DNA from: Aotearoamyces nothofagi
Lineage: Eukaryota > Ascomycota > Leotiomycetes > Leotiales > Tympanidaceae
DNA length: 64,000 bases
Assembly: GCA_015345905.1 (NCBI GenBank)
Contig: JADDTR010000004.1
Span: 1,178,001-1,242,000 of the forward strand
Direction: 5' to 3'
Numbering within the stretch: the stretch's first letter is position 1; the number at the start of each line of letters is the position of its first letter. This document shows positions 24,194-36,080 of the stretch, piece by piece. Below the pieces are notes generated by a model. That model worked only from the letters and a program-made list of their open reading frames with translations. It was not told where the DNA came from and searched no databases. The position numbers and the translations under genes were made by a program.

Positions 24194-25203
24194 GACTGCG
24201 GCAGCAGGTGAAACGAGACTGGTAGGTGTAGTCAGCGCTGATTGGAGATGAGCTGCTCAGGATAGAAACTCTCATGCTGGCTTGAGACATTAAACGGGGT
24301 TACTCCGTTGACAAGTTTGACAGCTTACATATTAATTGTGCGCTAATTAGCCAACTCAACTGCCGTCAAGAGTATCTCGGCCGTAAGGTGCGAAAGGCCT
24401 TTCGTGAATGCTTCGAAGAGGGCAAGAAGCTAGCGCAATGCCCACTTGTGCGTACAATCGCGCCTGTATTGGAATATGAAGACAAGAGTCGAGTCGCAGG
24501 AGGAGCTGCAACAATCCGGGTTTCAACCAGAGTGTATTTGGGGAGAGACTCCCGTTTTCCACACAGAGAGGCTGATGAAAAGCTTGATTTTAGCTGGGAG
24601 TGCGGCGCGACCATTATATACGCTCCTTCCAAGCTCCAATTCATATACCCGGCGTACGGAGTATCAGAAGACACCGGCATCCCTAAGCTCCCAGGCTTGC
24701 TCATGTTGGATAGGAAGATGTGACGTATCGGGTGTGCTTCGTATTTTTCCTAGCCTACCGTACCATATTGGACCAGTCGCATGTCTGCCTTACGTAGTCT
24801 TTATAGGCCAAGAATAGAACAAAACATCGATAAGTGGTTGCCCTAATCCTTCGCATCGTATTAAGCGGTTCTTGGCTAACCGTATGTCGCATGGGGCACT
24901 GTGCACTCCGTGACAGGGCTACTAGCCTCACATCGCTTGTACGAATTGCAAGATAAGCTGAGCCCAATCATACGCCGGGCCTACGGGAAGGGTCTGTGCC
25001 CCATTGACGCTAGAACAGAACATGCGAGAGAAACGAGAAACGGCAGGGAATTCGGTCTCTGGAGGAACGAGATGATTTTCTTAATGTGGCTATTTATACA
25101 GCGATTTGAGCCACGGTCTTGGAATCGGACTATAGTTCCTCCGAGCCTCCGATCTCAGCGAGTATAACATCAACGACTTTAGGCTGGACTTGGACTTTTA
25201 CAC
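24194..25203. other. intergenic, glucan synthase promoter region
   Basis: About 1 kb upstream of the glucan synthase start, ending at the first copy of the assembly duplication. Short overlapping frames on both strands show no family resemblance. Presumed promoter and 5' UTR of fks1. Confidence 0.4.
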
Positions 25204-25596
25204 TTCACTTTAATTCACTTCATGCAGTCACTTATTGCTCACGGGCCTGGCGAACTCAAAACGGCTTTTGTATATTGAGGCGCTTGGTTGAGTAAGGTAA
25301 TCAAAGATGTGAAGAATCTCGGCATCAGAATCATCGAGTAAGGATCGCCAGGACATACCAACGAGACCTATAAGACGGTGCAAAGGTGTGCCGAAAAGTN
25401 TTCACTTTAATTCACTTCATGCAGTCACTTATTGCTCACGGGCCTGGCGAACTCAAAACGGCTTTTGTATATTGAGGCGCTTGGTTGAGTAAGGTAATCA
25501 AAGATGTGAAGAATCTCGGCATCAGAATCATCGAGTAAGGATCGCCAGGACATACCAACGAGACCTATAAGACGGTGCAAAGGTGTGCCGAAAAGT
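25204..25596 (+). repeat. identical 196-bp direct copies around a single n (likely assembly join)
   Basis: 25204-25399 and 25401-25596 are identical and separated only by the n at 25400. Two perfect copies meeting exactly at an ambiguous base are what results when overlapping contig ends are placed end to end without merging. The true genome probably has one copy. The join lies at the edge of the AT-rich island, where assembly commonly breaks. Confidence 0.9.
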
Positions 25597-26750
25597 ATAC
25601 TAGGCTGCTTGATATACCAGTAAGCTCTCTAATCTGAGATTATACTAGCAAGTGACCTTTGTCTCCTACCAAGGGCGCTTAAGCTGTACTATACATTGCT
25701 GTATCCATCGAGCTGTATAGATTGGAGGCTGATTGTACCGAATATAACAGAAATGTTGCAATGAAAACAAGCCATTGTACAATAATTGTATATCTATAGT
25801 ATAAGTCTATAAGTTCTCTCTATCTATATAACCTGAATTATATATCTATCGATTGTATAAGAGGTTTTACTACCCTTCAGCTAGTAAAAGATTGTAGTCT
25901 AAGATATAAGTATAGACTAGCTACTTTTAGAAATAGACTCTAAAAGGCTAAGAATATATAAGATAATAAGCTAAATCAAGCTCTAATAACTCTTTTATAA
26001 CAACTCTATTTATATAATCTAGTAGATTATATACTATAACAGTAAATCCAGGCTTAGAAATAGAGATATTTTATACTAAATAAATACTAAATTAACTAAG
26101 TAAAGAATATCAACTTCTAAAGTATATATTAAGAATAATACTCTTTAATATAGTACTCTTTAAAAAAGTACAATTTGAAATATAGCTTTTTAAAATAGAG
26201 CTCTTTGAAGTAGTACTATCTAAAATAATATTTAGAATAGATTTTAATATATATATATAGACAAATATATCTATTGATAGGTTTTAGTATATATATATAG
26301 ACAAATATATCTATTAATAGATTTATATATATATATATAGATAAATACTCTTGTATTATTATATCTCTAATACTAGTACTCTAGTATTATACTATAATAC
26401 CAATTTTTTACTATAGGAGATTTAAGGTATAGTCTATATAGATATCTATTAGTATTATACTATAATATCAATAACCCTAAGAATTTCAATATAGTTCTAT
26501 AGGCTCTAGAATTTAGAGTCTGAATATACTCAATAGTACAGTTTTATTGCCGCTTTTAGAATTAGTATATCTGTAGTAGTTGTTGAGTTATTTATATATT
26601 TAGTTCCTAGAATTGTCTATTCTTTGGTTGTATATATTACCAAGTATACTACTGAGTATATATACTGAATTTCTAGATAGAGTTGTCTAAGTATATAGAT
26701 ATCCAATTCCTGGAGAGTATATATATCTAATTCCTAGAGAGTATATATAC
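25597..26750. other. AT-rich RIP-like sequence, left part of island
   Basis: Very AT-rich, no open frames of note, stop-dense on all frames. The sequence style (TATATA/CTATAG-rich, C- and G-poor) matches the RIP-decayed hAT block to its right. No family could be assigned. Confidence 0.6.
26242..26346 (+). repeat. ~40-bp tandem repeat, about 3 units
   Basis: Three imperfect units each contain a run of TATATA followed by AGACAAATATATCTATT-type sequence. They lie inside the AT-rich island left of the hAT element. Not coding. Confidence 0.7.
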
Positions 26751-26849
26751 TAGACTGGCTAGACTAGACTGTAAATAAATAGTCTAGACTAGACTAGCCT
26801 ATAAAAAGTAGTCTAGTCTAGTCTTTGAATACCTCGATTTTTAAATGGT

Positions 26850-27060
26850 CTATATTATAGTCCTTGAGACCAGACTAATATTTACAGTCTAGTTCAGTCT
26901 AGACCACTTTGAAAAACAGTCTATATTATAGTCCTTGAGACCGGATTAGTATTTACAGTCTAGTTCAGTCTAGACTACTTTAAAAAACAGTCTATATTAT
27001 ATAGCTCGAGACCGAACTATAAATAATAGTCTAGTCCAGTTCAGTTCAGTCTAGACCATT
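26850..27060 (+). repeat. ~71-bp subterminal tandem repeat, about 3 units
   Basis: Units begin near GTCTATATTATAGTCCTTGA and run into a CAGTCTAGTTCAGTCTAGAC block. This copy has about three units; the second hAT copy (61796-61930) has two, which accounts for most of the length difference between the copies. Likely transposase-binding subterminal repeats. Confidence 0.7.
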
Positions 27061-27479
27061 TATTGATTATATAGACAGTAACACTTTATAGTAATATTAG
27101 AAGCTTCAATTATATTGCTTAAGTTATATAGACAGTAATACTCAATAGTAACACTATTTGATTTCAATTATATTTAAAATTGCAATTCTGTATCTTAGAC
27201 TCCTAAACTATTAGACTTCTAAACTCTTCTTTACTAAGTTGTCTAGCTCTTTATAGGACTTAATTTATCTATACTCTGATTATCATCTAATGCTCTCTTT
27301 TGTCTTGGCCTTAGTATTGATGTTTCTATCCTCTGTATTTGTTGTAATACTTGCTATATAAGAGGTAGGTCTAATATATCTACCTTGTCCTCTGATATCT
27401 CTACTTCTACTACAATATCCCTCTCTCTCTTCTCAATTGACTTATTAACATCCTCTATACTATATCAATAATCGACATT

Positions 27480-29830
27480 GCTCTATTCTCTAGATATCTT
27501 CTATTTAAACCTATTGAAGTGCTTAACTATTATAGATTTAATGACTGTATTAGAGTTTATCTAAGCTCTATAATATTTATATAGGTTTTATACAATATTG
27601 AATGTTCTTTCAACCCCAGAGCCAACAGCTTTTATAAATAATTGTTAGCTCTTTGTATTACTGTTTAGTATTACTGTTTATATACCTAGAATAGCAAGAA
27701 TATTATAAGCCATCTATACAATAGAAGGATAAGAACTCTCTAGTCCCTTCTATATAGCTAAGACTGAAGTTTCAGCACCTGTAGAATGAAGAGGCAAAAG
27801 CAGATATTGTTCTGCTTTATTCTTTGATATAGAGTTTGATATCAAAGACCTTATACCAAGCATTTATTGTTGATGTCTAAAAATTGAGTTGAAGGTTTTT
27901 ATTATACTTAGAACTGCAAAACCTATATCAGTAGTAAGGTCGTTAGATATAGTATCTTTATAATTGTCCCTCTAATACTTTAGGAACATCTGTTTATATT
28001 TTGCTCTAAATGTAGGACTCTATTGAAACTGAATAAAGACATCTAGCTTTTGTAAAGGATCTAGAATTATAGTAAGAGTATATTGGTCCTTAGCTTTACT
28101 ACTAGTATTTGAATAATATACTGAAAGTTTCTAGAGTTCTATCTCTATTGTAGTAATAAACTTAGTAATCTAGGGGTCTTGAGATAAATCCTTAATCTCT
28201 AGCTTAGTCCAAAGCTGCTTAAGATAGATAAATAGCTTATTGTAGACATTCTAGATATAGTTGACAGTAGTGTCCTTTGTAGTTCTAAAAAGCATTGTAA
28301 ATTCAGCAAAAGGTCGAAGGAGAACAATAAGATATTATAGCTTCTTCTAGTCTGTATTTGTCAAGTTGAGACAGTCAAGTACTAGCTCCTTTTCTATTTG
28401 AGTCTCCAACTAGCTTTTTAATAGAACCTAAAGATATATTGTATAAAGAATTATATTGTATATAGAGTTCTATTATATATCAATATCAATCTTTATATAT
28501 AAAAGTCATTTAGATTCGATCTCTAACTACTTGAGTAATAAAAGCTCTATCCTTCTACTTAATTGACTAGCAAGCTTATTTAAACTATATATCTTTGAAA
28601 AGTAAATCGATTAGTATTACTATCAAATATTACTATAGATAGAGTATTATAACTCTTAGAGTTCTATATTTACCTTTTGGATTACAGCAACTATACTATT
28701 ATCCTCTTTAACATTGAGCTCAATTCTATTGCCTTTGTCTCTATTCTCCTTGTCTATATTTTCTCTTGGCTTTATATAAAATAATATTATTATAGCTTTT
28801 ACAACTAGCTATATAATATATACTATATATAGTATTGTTGTTATTTAGACCTTCTACTCTATATTATTTAATATTAACTTCAACTCTCTTTTTATAGTAT
28901 TATTATTAGATATATTGTCTATAGTTATACAAAATATCTAATCGGTTAAATAGAATCTATTAATGATAGTATAGACTATATCTACTATATATCTTTCTAT
29001 ATATATATCTTTGATATATTCAAATCTAATAAAAATCTATATAGATTAGTAATTCTAAGTCTAGAAAGGAGCTACTTATTACTTCTCTCTACTTCTAATC
29101 CTTTATAATATAATAATCTAGAATAGCTATAAATGATTGTCTAAAAGGACTTTACTAGCTATTAAGAGCTAGGGATATCTTACTAATTGAAGGTAGATCA
29201 ATTAACAGTTTATCTATAACCCTTTTTTACTATTTGTCTAGAATTGAGTAAACAGTTGTACAATCTAGGATCTTGATATTAGGTCTAAGTATTATAAATA
29301 TCTTATATAGCTCTTTGTTCTCAACAATTTAGAATAGAAAGCTTGTAGATATAATTGTAATATATAGTTGTTCTTACCAACTATCAATTGAAAATAGTAA
29401 TATCGAGCTCTATTAAGTTATATAGTATTACTGTTCAATGTTACTATTTGACTATCAAAGTAAATATACCTATATAGATATAATATTTACTAGGTCAATC
29501 TATATCTATATAGAAGTTCTAACTATATACCTTTCTAAATAATAGATAAGTATAGAGGTACTACTACTATATTACTTAAACTAGAGATAAGAATAAACCT
29601 TCCAATACAATCGATATACTACCTTGGTACTTCTAGTCTTGATTTCAATAGCCTGATAGAAGGAAGACCAAGTTTAGGACCTTTTAGACTTTGTCTATAT
29701 AATCTTAGTAAATTCACTTTTAAAGGGCTCTCTCTAGACCTTCTTTGACTACTATATATACTATTCTTACTCTTTATTAGATATCTATATTATACAATAT
29801 AAGTTTAGTATTTTTATAAAGTCTAGTATT
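27480..29830 (-). pseudogene. hAT transposase relic
   Basis: Read on the minus strand, the sequence keeps the order of a hAT transposase. A BED-like zinc-finger region lies around 29500-29700 (Y-R-C-I-G-C type pattern). The middle region at about 27880-28340 has readable stretches such as YTLTIILDPLQKLDVF and ends near FNSIFRH. The C-terminal dimerisation domain is at about 27560-27770, including GSGVERTFNIV and VKHFNRFK. Many in-frame stops have the form expected from CAG/CAA/TGG changed by RIP, so the gene is dead. About 2.3 kb corresponds to a normal hAT transposase of 700-800 aa. A short extra AT-rich piece interrupts the dimerisation domain near 27660-27690. Confidence 0.7.
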
Positions 29831-30109
29831 TCTCTTTGACTTAAAAGGTTAAGAGAGCTATCAATGTTGATATTAGTATTAAGAAGCGATATTATAGACA
29901 TTAAGTCTTAAGATAGAAGTTGAGATATAATAAAGAGAAGTATTAAGATCTATATAATAGTTGATATAGTTTAGTAAAACTGGTCTATAGTAATAGTCTA
30001 TAGTAATATTTAGATACTTAGATTTACAAAAGATTTTAAACAAGGTATACAAATCTATAAGAATATAACTGACCTATAATAAATTATAATATATAACTTA
30101 AATTAATCT

Positions 30110-30830
30110 ATCTATCTATTTATCATTAACAATAAAGTCCTTTATCTCCTTATTATTGTTGTCCTTATTGTTGTTATTATTATTGCTGATAATAACCTCG
30201 ATATTATTATCCTTATCCTTATTATCCTTATTATCTTCTTTATCCTTCTTATTATCCTTATTCTTATTCTCCTTGTTATCTTCTTTAGCAAGATTGCTAA
30301 AGAAGTAGTAAACATCTTTAGAATTGTTTACTTTCTCAACAAAAGTCTTTAGTTCAGCTTCAGTTATATCTAGAACAACATCTATACTATTAGCAATAAT
30401 AGTATATTTCTAGTATTTAATCATCGGCTTTATATTTCTTATAAAGGCCCTAGTAATAGTACCCTCTACTTTATCTATCTTATCTTCCTTCTACTTTCCT
30501 TTCTATTTATATTTAATATTAATATTGTACTCTAGAAAGGAAAGACAATTTGACTAACCTTTTTAGATAGGTTCTTGAGTATCTACTTATTTGTCTCCTT
30601 ATCAATTTCAGCAATTGCTTCTGCTTTAGTATCTATAATTACTATCAATTTAGACTGATAGTCTAGACTGAGTTCAATATAGCAAGCTATTAGCTCAGCT
30701 TTAGTAGTATCTAGCTTGGCCTTCTATTAGACAGTAGACAGCTTAGATCAATTGGCCTTCTTAGTCTAGGCTTTATAATAGCAATTATAAGTCTATATAT
30801 TGATATCAATATTACACTTAATAACAAGTA
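30110..30830 (-). pseudogene. second decayed reading frame in the hAT element, Lys/Asn/Asp-rich
   Basis: On the minus strand, upstream of the transposase relic, one stretch still reads as protein for over 100 residues (VEGTITRAFIRNIKPMIKY near its start, a KDNKKDKEDNKDNKDKDNN tract near its end). A second stretch before it is a charged alpha-helical sequence rich in KAE/ELI. I recognise no family. It may be the first exon(s) of the transposase gene, an accessory ORF of the element, or a nested insertion. Several RIP-type stops make it non-functional. Confidence 0.4.
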
Positions 30831-31913
30831 GAGAAAATCTATTGACTTATCTAACAATCAGCAGTTAGTACCTTAGTAATAAGAGTACAACTATCTTCTT
30901 ATACTATAGTATAGTAGTTATTGAAAGAGATAGCTATATTACTAGAATTGAGAATTGGATATAATAGTATTACTATAGAGTGTTACTATAAGTTATAAAG
31001 AAAAAAGAGAAGAGAGCTCTATTTATAAGATAATTTAAGTCGATTCTTAAAGAAGGTAAAAAGAGAGAAATTAAAGAGAGGAATTGACTCTTATATATTC
31101 TTAACTCAATATAGAGGTTACTACTATTCTTTATTGTCAATAGATAGAGGCTTTCTTTATTATCAATAGATAGAAGCTTTCTTTATTATTAATAGTATAC
31201 AGCTTAGTATTGTAAAACCTTTTCTTTATTTGATTACTGTCTAAAATAAGCAATTTATTAAAAGGAAGTAATAGCTGTTTAAAACAGTAAATTGCTTTTT
31301 CTTATCTATAAAGAGAGCCTTTTCCTCTACTTCTACTCTCTCCTTCTTTTTCTTTAAGACCTCTTCTCTTTACTAAAGTAAGTATAGTAATATATAACAG
31401 TAATATAGAGTGTCTAGATTTTAGCTAATCTAATAGTATTATAATTTATAATACCTTAGATGAAAAAGTTATCTAAGAAGATTAGTCTTTAAGACCAAGG
31501 TAAATATATCCTCTACCTCTCTCTCTCTATTACTTTAGACTATTAACCTTATATTACAAGCACTTATACTACTTTATATATCTCTTTATATACTAAGGCA
31601 ATAGTAAACTATTAGTAGTATAATATTGCTAAAGCTGTATAAGATTGAATCTATAAGGCCAATAAGCCCTACCTCTATCTAAGGCCTTCTAGAGTCTTAG
31701 ACAACTCTTACTCTACAAAGGTAGATAGTAAGTAATCCTCTGTCTAATATATATAGTTACTAATCAAGAATAGTCTATACTCTACTTGAAATCAAGTACT
31801 ACTAAAAGAAGGTTAGATTCCTTCTACTAAAATTGATATTCTAGTATCTAGTTTATAAAATCACTTAGAATATAAGGATAGATAGTAGTCTATAGTACTA
31901 GTCCTTTGTTATT

Positions 31914-32300
31914 CTAGTACTCTAGAAGGCTAGTAAGATATATCTGACCTTGTTCTTTAAGAGTAAGTTGAATCTCTCTATTAATTAATAATAAAATAAC
32001 TAATAAATTCTAGCTTCTAATATATATATAATCTATACTAAGTATATTACTATCTAGAGCAAGAATATACAGTTGGTAAAGTAGTTTTATACCTTTATAG
32101 TAGTCTNCTAGTACTCTAGAAGGCTAGTAAGATATATCTGACCTTGTTCTTTAAGAGTAAGTTGAATCTCTCTATTAATTAATAATAAAATAACTAATAA
32201 ATTCTAGCTTCTAATATATATATAATCTATACTAAGTATATTACTATCTAGAGCAAGAATATACAGTTGGTAAAGTAGTTTTATACCTTTATAGTAGTCT
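31914..32300 (+). repeat. identical 193-bp direct copies around a single n (likely assembly join)
   Basis: 31914-32106 and 32108-32300 are identical and meet at the n at 32107. Same signature as the 25400 join: overlapping contig ends placed side by side. It sits inside the large hAT copy, so the element is shorter by ~194 bp than it appears. Confidence 0.9.
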
Positions 32301-32829
32301 AAGAGGTCTACAATTTGTAAATAAAAAAAATTTAACTATAATTCTACTTTTGTAGTTATTAGTATAATAGTAATAGTAAATAGTAATACAATAACATCTA
32401 GAATTATAGATATATTATACCTTTAAAATTCCTATATTTTCTAAACAGTAATACTCAATAGTAATACAATAATATATAAAATCTTAAACTATTCTGATTT
32501 TAATATAAATAATCTAATAATATATTTAATTGTTATAGACTGTTTCTTAGACTAGACTGTTTTGCTCTAGACTAAACTGGACTGTTTTAAAATAGTTCAG
32601 TTTAGTCTAGAGATTCCTAGACTAAACTATTTTGAAATAGTCTAGTCTAGTCTTACTATCTAAATAGTCTATAATATTATAATCTAGACTGAACTATTAA
32701 TATCAATCTAGTCCTAGACTGGACTATTCTAAAATGGTCTAGTCTAGTTTCAGAAGAAACAGTCCAGTCTATAAAACAGTCTATAAATTACTCTTAAGAC
32801 TAGACTAAACTAGACTGTTGGCCAGTCTA

Positions 32830-33382
32830 TTTATTATTGATTTATATAGATTTCTATTCTAGTTTTAAACTATTAAAGAAATAGCTAATCTTCTATTTAT
32901 CTTAAAAATCAAATTATACAATATTAAAATAGTTTTCTAAATTCAATTAATAATACTTTTAATCAGCTAATTAAAGATATTTAATTTATAGTATATTTAG
33001 CTATACTTTTAAAAATAGAGATTAAAGCTTTATAAAAGATAAACTAAATTAAGAAATAGAAAAATTAAAAATAGAATTAATATATTATTTAAAGAGATAG
33101 TCTAAATATTTATATAATTTAAAATCTACTTTAAATATTTTATTTAATAAAAGTAGATTTGAAAATATTCTAGAAAACTATAAAAAAGATATATAACTAA
33201 TATATATAATCAATTAGAGCTATTATATTGATCTTTAATTATATATATATAATTAATATATATATCTACTTAGAACTAGACTAGACTACTTTTAATAATT
33301 TAATCTAGCTTAGACTATTTATTTATAATCTAGTTTAGATAATCTACTTTTAAGTAAAGTATTACTATAATAATACTATAAT
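32830..33382. other. AT-rich spacer between hAT elements
   Basis: 553 bp of RIP-type AT-rich DNA between the right end of the large hAT copy and the short element. No gene seen. Confidence 0.5.
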
Positions 33383-33918
33383 TAGATTAGCTAGACTAGA
33401 CTATAAATAAATAGTCTAGACTAAACTGAATTATAAAAAGCAGTCTAGTTTAATCTTTAAGTACTTTGATTTTTAAATAGTCTATATTATAGTTCTTAAA
33501 ACTAGACTATAAATAAATAGTCTAGACTAGACTAAACTATTTAGAAATAGTCTAGTCTAATTCTAAAGATCTTAGACTGTTTCTTTTCTAAATACTTTAA
33601 TTACTACTTTTTTTACAATTATAATACTAAGAGTATTACTATTGAATATTACTATTCTATATAGACAAAGAAAGTTATAAAATCTTTTTTCTAAAAATAG
33701 TTATAAAAGTTTTAAAAACAGCTCTTTATAGTCTAGACTAGACTATATAGTCTAATTTGGTCTAGACTAGACTATTTCTAGAAACAGTCTCTATTTTCTA
33801 TTTGAGACTAGACTGTTTATTTACAGTTTGGTTTAGTCTAGATCTAAATAGTCCAGTCTTTAAAACAGTCTATAAATTACTTTTAAGACTAGACCAAACT
33901 AGACTATTAGACAATCTA
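33383..33918. mobile_element. short non-autonomous hAT-type element (MITE) with 8-bp target duplication
   Basis: 536 bp bounded by imperfect inverted ends: left TAGATTAGCTA, right end reverse-complemented TAGATTGTCTA. These are RIP-shifted versions of the TAGACTGGCYA end of the large copy. The octamer ACTATAAT occurs at 33375-33382 and again at 33919-33926, a perfect 8-bp target site duplication, diagnostic for hAT insertion. The interior consists only of the subterminal TAGTCTAGACTAG-type repeats seen at both ends of the large copy; there is no coding relic. So it is an internally deleted derivative moved in trans by the same transposase family. Confidence 0.82.
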
Positions 33919-33926
33919 ACTATAAT

Positions 33927-34846
33927 TAAAGTCTAGAACTATAGTTTTAACTAAGTATATATATATTAGTTATATATATATAGTTAAAGATTAAAATAAT
34001 AGCTTTAATCAATTATAGATATTAGTTATATATCTTCTTTATATCTTATTTAATTATATAGATAGTAAAAATTATTCTACTTCTTTAAAAAGAGATCATT
34101 AATTCAGTTGGTAGTAATATTTTAACTTATAGTTTAAAAGTACTATTTATATAAATAGAATATTTATAAAATATATTACTACTGTTTGATTAATAGTATA
34201 ATTTATATTAGAGAATAGATAATTTACTATAATTGAATAAAAAGAGATTTTATAATCTGAAGATTATATAAAGATAAAGTACTATAAAGAGATAGAAGAG
34301 ATTTATTAAAATATAATATTACTATTTTATCAAATATCTAGAGAATAATACTATAATCAGAGTAGAAGATAAGTTGAACCATTTCTTAATTGTTATAAAG
34401 TATTATATTATCTTATATAATTAGTACTAATTATATTATCTTGTACAATTAGTACTATTTAAGAATATTTATATTAGATAAACTATTATACCAAGCAGCT
34501 ATAACTCACTGTATTCAAACACCTTTTCTTTATTTTGGTATATAAAGCTTGCTCGCTTGCTTACTCAGTAGTCAGTAGGCGAGCGAAATCAAGCGATATG
34601 GCCCCAAGGAACGTTTAGTCCGCCGTAAATTGGCAGTTCGATTCGGGGTCGTTTAGCTTAATCGTCTAGTCTCCAACCTGCGGAGCTAAGGTATTCAACT
34701 GTACAGTACTTCACTTCAATTTCAAGTAGCTCCCTTAATTCTACCGCTTCAATACCCTTTGAAATCGAGGCTTTCTCGCGCGAACCTTTAATATCGGCTG
34801 CAAATCACAACATTACGCGCACCTTCCTAGCCCTCTCCTCGCGGGG
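33927..34846. other. right edge of AT-rich island and kinase promoter
   Basis: AT-rich to about 34500, then a sharp return to normal composition. 34560-34846 is presumed promoter/5' UTR of the kinase-like gene. No gene seen. Confidence 0.5.
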
Positions 34847-36080
34847 ATGGCGGCGTTACGTAGTGGACAAGTCCTCAGGGGACGAAACAGAGCGTACCAG
34901 CTTACGGAGGTATTGAAGGCCTCTACAGTGTTCAAAGTGCAATCATTGCCGATTTCTTCCAACAACCCGAGCTTGTATGTTATATGTGATTTGTTGAAAT
35001 CTGCTTACTGACATAATAACTAATTTGTGTTCAGTGCCGTAGTGAAGACTGAGCTAGGCCCCGATAAAATATGTTTGAAACGCGAATGGGATAATTACAG
35101 ACTTCCTGCTATAGCATCGTGTCAGTACATTCGAAGTCTAATCGATTTTGTCGAACCAAAGAGGGATGATTCACAATCATATAACAAATCTGCGAATGAA
35201 GATCAGCTATGCCTGGTTTTTGAATGGATGGAACATGATCTGCGAACAGTCTTTTCCCGCCAATTTCGAGAAAATTCGAATCTTCCCAAGATTATAGCTA
35301 AATCAGTGCTGTCGGCCCTAGCTCTTCTTCAGAATCAGTACAATGCAATACATACTGGTAGTGACTCCCACCATTTGTGTTCTACTACTTACTAAATCAT
35401 AAGATGTAAACCCAAACAATGTCTTCCTCTCCGATATTGATGGACCCCAACCAGTAGTCAAATTGGGAGATTTAGGAAATAGTAAGTGTATGCCGAACCG
35501 AAACCCTCTTACGGCGCTGACTTGCATAGTGTTAAAGGAGGGCTACGACAAAATTCGCGTCCAGAGCCTTCCAACTCGGGCTCCAGAAGTGTGGCGAGGT
35601 TTGGGCTGCTGGCCTTCCTCCGATATATGGTCGGTTGGCGTTACAGTTAGTTGCAGTTACGACTGAATCCCACCCACCCCAGCTCGTTTTCGGCTGACAA
35701 AGAAGCTGGCACATTGGTTATCACCGTCCCTTGTCTTCGGAGCCAAGGATAAGATAGTTCAAGGACTCACTGAAGCATGGTGCATCGCCAAAATCAGGCG
35801 TCTTATTGGACCACTAGATCCACCTGTCAACCCCGACTATGAGGAAGAATTTTTAGTTGCGGAACATCTTGAAACATCTACCTTCGAGCATCCAGATACC
35901 AAGCTAGAGACACAATTCATAAAAGTAGGGACGTTGCGTCAGGAACTTGAATACTTGGAAGGCCCGAAGGTGTCGCTGGAGCTAATAGACTTCATCGAAT
36001 ACTTGCTCGTTATAGATCACACGCAAAGACCAACAGCTTTAGAGGCTCTACAACATCCGTACCTACAGCTGAAGGAATGA
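34847..36080 (+). CDS. atypical protein kinase-like protein
   Basis: Model: join(34847..34974,35035..35357,35404..35481,35530..35645,35706..36080), 339 aa, all introns 46-60 nt with GT-AG ends and clear branch sites. Eukaryotic kinase fold: AVVK (VAIK lysine), WMEHDL hinge region, catalytic loop HTDVNPNN in place of HRDLKPEN, GDLGN in place of DFG, APE, SSDIWSVGV (helix F Asp) and a terminal RPTALEALQHPYL. The catalytic Asp and the metal-binding Asn are kept, but the HRD arginine is Thr and the LK is VN. No glycine-rich loop is visible in the short exon 1 (TEVLKASTVFKV). It may be a weak kinase or a pseudokinase of a fungal-specific family. It lies immediately next to the AT-rich island yet is intact. 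Confidence 0.8.

Larger units (their letters stand above)
26751..32829 (-). mobile_element. RIP-decayed hAT-family DNA transposon (large copy)
   Basis: The left end reads TAGACTGGCTAGACTAGACT and the reverse complement of the right end reads TAGACTGGCCAACAGTCTAG, so an ~11-bp terminal inverted repeat TAGACTGGCYA is seen. A transposase relic lies between them on the minus strand. Subterminal DNA is full of short palindromic TAGTCTAGACTAG-type repeats. Flanking octamers (26743-26750 and 32830-32837) do not match, so the two ends may belong to different insertions or the site has been rearranged. Actual length is about 5.9 kb if the internal join at 32107 is an artefact. Assignment to hAT rests on the transposase remnants and on the related short element to the right, which has an 8-bp duplication. 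Confidence 0.65.

Noticed and set aside
24366-24723. Overlapping ~110-codon frames on both strands upstream of fks1
   Set aside because: Mutually overlapping, no family resemblance, no splice-supported extension.
26751-32829. LTR retrotransposon explanation for the AT-rich island
   Set aside because: No long terminal direct repeats, primer site or reverse-transcriptase pattern; the inverted ends and transposase relic point to a hAT DNA transposon.
25597-34500. AT-rich island as a centromere
   Set aside because: Only ~9 kb, and most of it is explained by RIP-decayed hAT DNA; nothing specific to centromeres can be seen from sequence.
34620-34680. tRNA-like GTTCGATTC motif
   Set aside because: No acceptor stem or D/anticodon arms could be paired around it on either strand.
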